A stretch of DNA of 64,000 nt, taken from NCBI GenBank assembly GCA_035711805.1, contig DASTBV010000088.1, positions 11,256 through 75,255 of the forward strand. Reading direction: 5' to 3'. Both the position numbers and the translations under genes were made by a program. This DNA comes from Gp6-AA40 sp035711805 (GTDB lineage: Bacteria; Acidobacteriota; Vicinamibacteria; Vicinamibacterales; UBA2999). Positions 59,756 to 64,000 of this stretch are shown here, one piece after another (position 1 is the stretch's first letter; each line of letters begins with the position of its first letter). Below the pieces are notes generated by a model. It had not been told where the DNA came from and made no database searches. It saw only the letters and a list, made by a program, of their open reading frames with translations.

Positions 59756-59922
59756 GCCACGGACGCCGCTTGCGGAAGCAGCGGCCGCTTCACCTTCGAG
59801 ATCAAACCGGGCCTCTTCTTCGGACGCTAGGAGCGAGACGACGACATCGATGCCTGCCCTGCGCCATCCGGCGGTTTCGGCTTCAACCAGTCGCCGCCCG
59901 GCTCCACCAGCGGTTGCCGTAC
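59756..59922 (-). pseudogene. Fragment of a protein-tyrosine/dual-specificity phosphatase-like gene, frameshifted
   Basis: One frame (59884 to 59756) encodes EAETAGWRRAGIDVVVSLLA, then SEEEARFDLEGEAAAASASG. This matches the N-terminal block of bacterial tyrosine-phosphatase-like proteins (WRRAGIDVVVSLLTPEE, then LxxEAAxxxAAG). The preceding PGGDWL motif of the same family is in a different frame (59922-59884), so a frameshift lies near 59884. The catalytic Cys loop is missing. The segment overlaps the end of the hypothetical gene 59883-60287. Confidence 0.6.
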
Positions 59923-60287
59923 TCTCCGATGCTTGCCACGACCTGGACATCGTCTCGTGGGCCATCGAGGTACTGATGACAGGCACCAACTCGCATGGCT
60001 TCGAGTTTATCGATGATCTCCATCCACCCCTCCTCTGAGCGCTGCCAAACGAAGTTGCGTTCGGAGATCTTCAGAAGCCCCGCGTCGTGAGCCACGCACA
60101 GCACGTTGACCTCAAGTCCCATCTGAACATTGACGTCAGGGCACACGCTCAGGCCGACCTCGTGTGCGGATGACGTTACCTGGCGGAGCCACGCGATTAG
60201 GCCGTGCAGCCCGTCGTAATCGACATCGATCAAAAGCGTGTCTTCGCCTTTGAAGCCCTCAAAGAGTCCGACTCGAATGAGTCCCAC
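59883..60287 (-). CDS. Hypothetical protein, cytosolic
   Basis: 134-aa soluble, acidic protein with no signal peptide or recognised family. It begins MGLIRVGLFEGFKGEDTLLI and contains LHGLIAWLRQV, NVLCVAHDAG and a C-terminal block DDVQVVASIGEYGNRWWSR. Balanced composition and natural alternation of helices and strands suggest a real gene, perhaps an immunity-type or stress protein, but no function can be given. The last residues overlap a phosphatase relic, so the natural C-terminus may have been altered. A near-match of the ECF promoter lies 113 nt upstream. Confidence 0.55.
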   Translation of the reverse strand: MGLIRVGLFEGFKGEDTLLIDVDYDGLHGLIAWLRQVTSSAHEVGLSVCPDVNVQMGLEVNVLCVAHDAGLLKISERNFVWQRSEEGWMEIIDKLEAMRVGACHQYLDGPRDDVQVVASIGEYGNRWWSRAATG

Positions 60288-60400
60288 GTCCTTCTCTTCT
60301 CTTCAACAAATCGGAGCGCCCCGGACGCCCAGACAACCTTCGGGACGGAGTCGCTGAGCGGACCGAGAGTGCGGCCGCTCCATACTGAGTGGAGTCTAAG

Positions 60401-60428
60401 GCCGACATCACACTGTCGTGGTTAACAC
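60401..60428 (-). promoter_or_regulatory. Third ECF-type promoter-like element
   Basis: Minus-strand GTGTTAACC (60428-60420), AAC-N16, then CGGC (60404-60401). The -35 and the eight bases after it (ACGACAGT) almost equal those before the DUF3179 gene (AAGACAGT). The -10 has one mismatch to CGTC. It would read towards the hypothetical gene at 60287. Confidence 0.5.
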
Positions 60429-60567
60429 AACCGGCCGTCTGCGCGTGCTACACTGAGTGAGCCTTCTGAGAGCTGCGCTTCAGGCCTTCCGCATCAGATT
60501 CGAGTTTCTCGCCTCTCCTGCGTTTCGTCACCGGGCATTTCGCTCGAGCCTGCCATCAGATTCACCC

Positions 60568-60581
60568 CATCCTTCGGGATG
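60568..60581 (+). promoter_or_regulatory. UUCG hairpin next to the ribosome-binding site of the RRM gene
   Basis: CATCC (60568-60572), TTCG, GGATG (60577-60581) form a 5-bp stem with a C(UUCG)G tetraloop. AGGAG follows at 60583-60587, so the stem abuts the ribosome-binding site. The leader from a possible TACACT -10 near 60449 would be about 140 nt, long for this window and typical of cold-shock-type RNAs. Confidence 0.5.
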
Positions 60582-60593
60582 CAGGAGTAGTTC

Positions 60594-60902
60594 ATGAGTA
60601 CGAAGTTGTATGTCGGAAACCTGCCGTACGAAACCAGCGAGTCTGACCTGCAGACGTTGTTCGAGAGCGCCGGCGCGGTGAACACCGTGACGATCGTTCG
60701 CGACCGCGCCACCGGTCAGGCGCGCGGATTCGGGTTCGTGGAAATGAGCGATGCGGACGGCGCACGGCGCGCGATTACCGAGCTCGACCGCCACCAGTAC
60801 GGCGGACGCAACCTGACCGTCAACGAAGCCCGGCCGATGGCGCCGCGCGGCAACGACGGCGGGTTTGGCGGAGGCCACCAGCGTCGCGAATCGCGCTGGT
60901 AA
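60594..60902 (+). CDS. RRM-domain RNA-binding protein
   Basis: 102-aa single-RRM protein of the bacterial cold-inducible type. RNP2 is KLYVGNLPY (~4-12) and RNP1 is ARGFGFVEM (~43-51), followed by a Gly/Arg tail (GGFGGGHQRRESRW). It binds single-stranded RNA through exposed aromatics in RNP1/RNP2. GCAGGAG precedes ATG 60594. A DEAD-box helicase follows 11 nt downstream, a pairing that suggests RNA remodelling at low temperature (inference). Confidence 0.95.
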   Translation: MSTKLYVGNLPYETSESDLQTLFESAGAVNTVTIVRDRATGQARGFGFVEMSDADGARRAITELDRHQYGGRNLTVNEARPMAPRGNDGGFGGGHQRRESRW

Positions 60903-60913
60903 GATCGCGCCCG

Positions 60914-62287
60914 TTGCCGTTCACGAATTTTCACGTCCACCCGGATCTCCTCAAGGGGATCCGGGAACTCGGCTTCACCCGCCCCACTCCCATCCAGGTT
61001 GAGGCAGTTCCGCCGGCGCTCGACGGCCGCGATTTGCTGGCCTGCGCGCAGACCGGGAGCGGGAAGACCATCGCGTTCCTGTTGCCGGTGCTGCATCGGC
61101 TGATGAACAAACCGCGCCGGACGACGCGGGCGCTGATCCTGACGCCGACGCGCGAGCTGGCGGCGCAGATCCTCGAGGAATTCAACGCGATCGCCATGCA
61201 CACGCCGCTCACCGGCGCGGCTGTGTTCGGCGGAGTCGGCATGGGACCGCAGGAGCATGCGTTCCGCAGCGGCGTCGATGTCATCGTCGCCACGCCCGGG
61301 CGGCTCCTCGATCACTCCACGCGTTCGTACGCGAAGTTGACCGGGCTCGAGTACCTCGTGCTCGACGAAGCGGACCGCATGCTCGACATGGGCTTCCTGC
61401 CGGACATCAAGCGAATCCTGCGCCACATTCCCGCCAGGCGCCAGACGCTCTTCTTCAGCGCAACGATGCCGCGCGAGATTGCCGCATTGGCGTCGGAGAT
61501 GCTGAAGAATCCGGTGACGATCGCGCTGCAGCGGCAGGCCGCTCCGGCGGTGGGTATAACACAGGCCGCCTATCCTGTGCCGCAACCGTTGAAGGCGGCG
61601 CTGCTGGTGGAGCTGTTCAAGCGCCGGATCATGACCCAGGCGCTGGTTTTCACGCGCACGAAGCATCGCGCCAACCGCCTGGCCGAGAGCCTGCTGCGCA
61701 GCGGCGTCAACGCCGAGCGCATTCACGGCAATCGATCGCAGTCGCAGCGGACGCAGGCGCTTGCCGGGTTCAAGAGCGGACGGTATCCGATCCTGGTGGC
61801 AACCGATATCGCGGCGCGCGGCATCGACGTCGAGGCGCTCAGTCACGTGATCAACTTCGACGTACCGGCCGCACCGGATGACTACATCCATCGAGTCGGC
61901 CGAACCGGTCGTGCTGAAATGACGGGCGAAGCGTTCACCTTCGTCGCGCCGGACGAGGAGCAGGACCTGCGCGCGATCGAACGCGCCATTGGCAGGAGTC
62001 TGCCGCGCGTGACGCTGCCCGATTTCAACTACAAGGCGCAGGCGGCTCAGCTCGAGATTCCGCTCCGCGATCGCATCGCCGCGATCCGGCAGCGAAAGCA
62101 CGATGAGCGCCAGCGCGCCAAGGTCAACGCGGCGGCACGTGCCGCAGGCGCGCGGTCCGCGAGCGGACACGGAGATCGGAAACCGAAGGACGGTGCACGC
62201 GGCAAGCGGCCGGCTGCCGCGAGGGCGCCCGGCGGCCGGACGGCAGGACGCTTCCGCCCCCGCGGGCCGCGTCGAAGGCCCTCGTAG
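60914..62287 (+). CDS. DEAD-box RNA helicase (RhlE-like)
   Basis: 457-aa ATP-dependent RNA helicase. Motifs: F-x-GFTRPTPIQ (Q motif), AQTGSGKT (I), TPTRELA (Ia), TPGRLLD (Ib), VLDEADRML (II), FFSATMP (III), VATDIAARGIDV (V) and YIHRVGRTGRAEM (VI). The C-terminal ~80 residues are a Lys/Arg/Ala-rich tail ending RPRGPRRRPS. TTG 60914 is taken as the start because homology begins at FTNFHVHPDLLKGI. Roles include ribosome assembly and RNA decay. Probably co-transcribed with the RRM gene. Confidence 0.94.
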   Translation: MPFTNFHVHPDLLKGIRELGFTRPTPIQVEAVPPALDGRDLLACAQTGSGKTIAFLLPVLHRLMNKPRRTTRALILTPTRELAAQILEEFNAIAMHTPLTGAAVFGGVGMGPQEHAFRSGVDVIVATPGRLLDHSTRSYAKLTGLEYLVLDEADRMLDMGFLPDIKRILRHIPARRQTLFFSATMPREIAALASEMLKNPVTIALQRQAAPAVGITQAAYPVPQPLKAALLVELFKRRIMTQALVFTRTKHRANRLAESLLRSGVNAERIHGNRSQSQRTQALAGFKSGRYPILVATDIAARGIDVEALSHVINFDVPAAPDDYIHRVGRTGRAEMTGEAFTFVAPDEEQDLRAIERAIGRSLPRVTLPDFNYKAQAAQLEIPLRDRIAAIRQRKHDERQRAKVNAAARAAGARSASGHGDRKPKDGARGKRPAAARAPGGRTAGRFRPRGPRRRPS

Positions 62288-62305
62288 GACAGAGCGCCCG
62301 GAACT

Positions 62306-63130
62306 TCAGTTTGCTGACGGCCTTTCTATGTGGTCGATGACGAGAACCTCCGCAGGCGCATTCGCCGTCTCGAGCTGGAGTCCCAGTTGTTCTCGAAGCG
62401 CCGTAAACAGGTTCGGAACGTCGCCGCTGCCTCGCTGAGGTACCGGAAAGGCTTTGAGCCGGGCGGACTGAAATTCATCGATCGTCCAGGCGAGATTGAA
62501 GTCGTACCGGCCGGCGATGCCCGTCCGATCCAGGACGGGTCGGTCAAGGAAGGCGCCAAGTTCTCCCGCAAAATCTCCCATCGAAGCATTGCTGGCGGCA
62601 AACCGGCCTTGCGCTCGCATGGCGAGATTCGCCGGCCCGGCTGGATCGCCGGTGGCTGGCGCGAGCGAGCGGGGCGCATCCCGCACGGTCAATTCGTAGA
62701 CAGAGATGCTTCGCTTGTCGACGTGCGCGGACAGCTTGAAGCGATCGACCAGCAGCTTCCGGACCATCGTCCGCCATTGGCGCGGGCTTGGCTGGCCCTC
62801 GCCGCCAGGCTGGGCGGTGATGTCGTACTGCTCTTCAATCCAACTGGGGGCGTTCACCACCTGCCCCCGATGAAGCTCATGACTGTATGTGATGAGCTCC
62901 ATCACGGTCCGGTTGATCGCGAACCAGCGTCGATTCTGAATCTGGATTCGTGGAGGACGCGTATCACCCGGGGTGGAGGGCCTGATCGTGGCGACGTCAA
63001 ACGACGGGTTGGCATCTGCCGCCATCGGCGAGATCTGCGGTGCGGCTTGCGAGGCGGACGTCGCCGCGAGCGCGACGGCAGCGAGAGCGATCCTGAGCGT
63101 CACGGCAGCGTTAGACGGCAGGCCTCGCAC
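62306..63130 (-). CDS. TIGR03435 (DUF3738) family secreted protein
   Basis: 274-aa exported protein, a more divergent copy. A signal segment (LRIALAAVALAATSASQA) precedes PSFDVATIRPSTPG, LLVDRFKLSAHVDKRSISVY, VLDRTGIAGRYDFNLAW, LREQLGLQLETANAPAEVLV and DHIERPSAN. GTG 63130 is taken as start; GTG 63103 is possible. The frame is open further upstream but there it is antisense to nothing useful and overlaps the response regulator gene. It lies downstream of the two-component genes on the same strand. Confidence 0.88.
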   Translation of the reverse strand: MRGLPSNAAVTLRIALAAVALAATSASQAAPQISPMAADANPSFDVATIRPSTPGDTRPPRIQIQNRRWFAINRTVMELITYSHELHRGQVVNAPSWIEEQYDITAQPGGEGQPSPRQWRTMVRKLLVDRFKLSAHVDKRSISVYELTVRDAPRSLAPATGDPAGPANLAMRAQGRFAASNASMGDFAGELGAFLDRPVLDRTGIAGRYDFNLAWTIDEFQSARLKAFPVPQRGSGDVPNLFTALREQLGLQLETANAPAEVLVIDHIERPSAN

Positions 63131-63165
63131 AATCGTTGCCGAGGTTGCGTTGGACGAGGGTCGCC

Positions 63166-63822
63166 TTAACCGAGACGGACAAGACCACGCCGCGTCGCCA
63201 CCTTGACGGCTTCGGTGCGGCTCGTCACACCCAGCTTCTCGAACAGGTGCCCGAGGTGCGTCTTCACCGTCCGCTCGCTGATCCCGAGCTCGGTCGCGAT
63301 TTCCTTGTTGGCCTTGCCGTCGGCCAGCAGTCGTAACGTGGCGAGCTCGCGTGGCGTCAACTGGACCCGCGTCACTTCCTCGGCCAGCTTCGCCGCCGCC
63401 GCGGGCGCGAGATAGGTCTTCCCCGCCAGCACGTCGCGGATGCATGCAATCAACGCATCCGCGCCGATGTCTTTCAACACGTACGCCTTCGCGCCAGCCT
63501 TCAGCGCACGTGAGATCTCGCCGTCGGTGTCGTAGGTCGTGAGGATGATGACGCGCGCCCGCGGGTCGCGCTCGCGCAGGCGCTGCACGACCTCAACGCC
63601 CTCCATGACCGGCATCCGCAGGTCGAGCAGCGTCACATCCGGACGATGACGGTCCCACGCCTCGATCGCCTCGACACCGTTGCCCGCCTCGGCGACGACG
63701 TGCAGGTCGGCTTCCTGGTTGATGATGTTGGCGACACCGGTCCGCAGGAGCGCGTGGTCGTCCACGAGCAGAACGCTGGCCTTGCCGGTCGGAGTCGTAG
63801 CCACGGGGTCAACCGACGGCAT
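63166..63822 (-). CDS. NarL/FixJ-family response regulator
   Basis: 218-aa regulator. The receiver domain (~15-130) has LLVDDHALLR, phospho-acceptor Asp67 in LLDLRMP, Thr in LTTYD and Lys in VLKDI. The LuxR-type helix-turn-helix (~150-215) has LTPRELATLRLLADG and NKEIATELGISERTVKTHLG. The start overlaps the kinase gene by 14 nt, so the two form a pair. Targets unknown; the neighbouring TIGR03435 gene is a candidate by position. Confidence 0.95.
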   Translation of the reverse strand: MPSVDPVATTPTGKASVLLVDDHALLRTGVANIINQEADLHVVAEAGNGVEAIEAWDRHRPDVTLLDLRMPVMEGVEVVQRLRERDPRARVIILTTYDTDGEISRALKAGAKAYVLKDIGADALIACIRDVLAGKTYLAPAAAAKLAEEVTRVQLTPRELATLRLLADGKANKEIATELGISERTVKTHLGHLFEKLGVTSRTEAVKVATRRGLVRLG

Positions 63823-64000
63823 AGACCTGTGTGGGCAACGACGAGGGCTCCCACGCCAACACGACCTCCGTGCCGCTGCGCGGCGCGGTGACGATGGTCA
63901 GCGACGCGCCGATGCGATCGGCGCGCTCCTGCATGCTGGTCAGCCCGAATCCCGCCCTCGACCGATCGCCCGGAATGCCTCGCCCGTCGTCGGCCACCGA
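63809..64000 (-). CDS. Sensor histidine kinase, C-terminal end (partial)
   Basis: The frame is open to the window end and gives the last ~63 residues of an HPK7 (NarX/DesK-type) kinase: ADDGRGIPGD (G1 box), AGFGLTSMQERADRIGASLT (G2 region with GLxxMxER) and the terminal strand GTEVVLAW. The HisKA_3 and sensor parts lie beyond 64000. It precedes and overlaps its response regulator gene. Confidence 0.9.
   Translation of the reverse strand, partial: SVADDGRGIPGDRSRAGFGLTSMQERADRIGASLTIVTAPRSGTEVVLAWEPSSLPTQVYAVG

Noticed and set aside
59576..59989. Single 137-codon gene
   Set aside because: Its middle is a phosphatase fragment whose upstream part is in another frame, and its 5' end lies within another gene, so only the last 47 codons are kept as a possible gene.

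Overview
The window is GC-rich, densely coding DNA, most likely from an Acidobacteriota genome of the Vicinamibacteria/Vicinamibacterales type. The evidence is the family mix: five TIGR03435 (DUF3738) domains, two tandem FtsX/MacB permeases of the acidobacterial duplicated orphan permease (ADOP) type, two Oar-like TonB receptors with N-terminal carboxypeptidase-regulatory domains, a DNA-binding/PD40 one-component regulator, a BlaI/BlaR1 pair and a bacillithiol gene (bshC). The lineage is inferred from gene content; no rRNA or tRNA was seen.

Layout. 0-6.2 kb: end of bshC, a class A penicillin-binding protein, then (minus strand) a cupin-TonB receptor pair. 6.5-10.6 kb: HTH-PD40 regulator, DUF411 protein, CotH-like protein. 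10.6-17.9 kb: xdhC-amidohydrolase pair, then the heat-shock cluster hrcA-grpE-dnaJ-prmA and an exported aminopeptidase P. 18-26.2 kb: patatin, aminotransferase, PQQ-type sugar dehydrogenase with a heme/toroid/ankyrin fusion protein, NAD-dependent epimerase, a lipoprotein and a CAP protein. 26.2-31.1 kb: a tightly coupled six-gene minus-strand operon that reads as a chaperone-usher-like surface fibre system (three Cys-pair pilin-like paralogues, a periplasmic chaperone, an outer-membrane usher-like barrel and a fourth fibre subunit), preceded by a well-formed sigma-54 promoter. 31.7-35.4 kb: FAD monooxygenase, PAP2 phosphatase, TIGR03435 protein, a ten-cysteine secreted peptide and a DsbA-family relic. 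35.5-44.1 kb: TonB receptor, then an operon of membrane-fusion protein, two MacB-type ATPases, an NtrC-type activator and an NtrY-type kinase with no permease of its own. 44.4-54.4 kb: TIGR03435-PadR-ADOP-ADOP on the plus strand facing TIGR03435 and BlaI/BlaR1-TIGR03435 on the minus strand. 54.5-60.3 kb: an ECF sigma factor and a membrane anti-sigma fusion, followed by a stretch rich in gene remnants. 60.6-64 kb: RRM protein with RhlE-type helicase, TIGR03435 protein and a NarL-type two-component pair cut by the window end.

How parts work together. The ECF sigma gene (54538) and the DUF3179 gene (59509, minus strand) carry the same promoter architecture: a GTGTTAACC -35 with AAC-N16-CGTC and a following AAT. 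A third near-copy lies upstream of a hypothetical gene and a weaker one upstream of the Cys-rich peptide gene. This suggests a local ECF regulon. The BlaI gene has a perfect TACTAC-N3-GTAGTA palindrome between its -35 and -10 elements, which fits autorepression, and its BlaR1 partner carries a TIGR03435 domain where classical BlaR1 carries a penicillin-binding sensor. Two AT-rich inverted repeats lie in the heat-shock cluster; the second appears to supply the signal peptide of the aminopeptidase.
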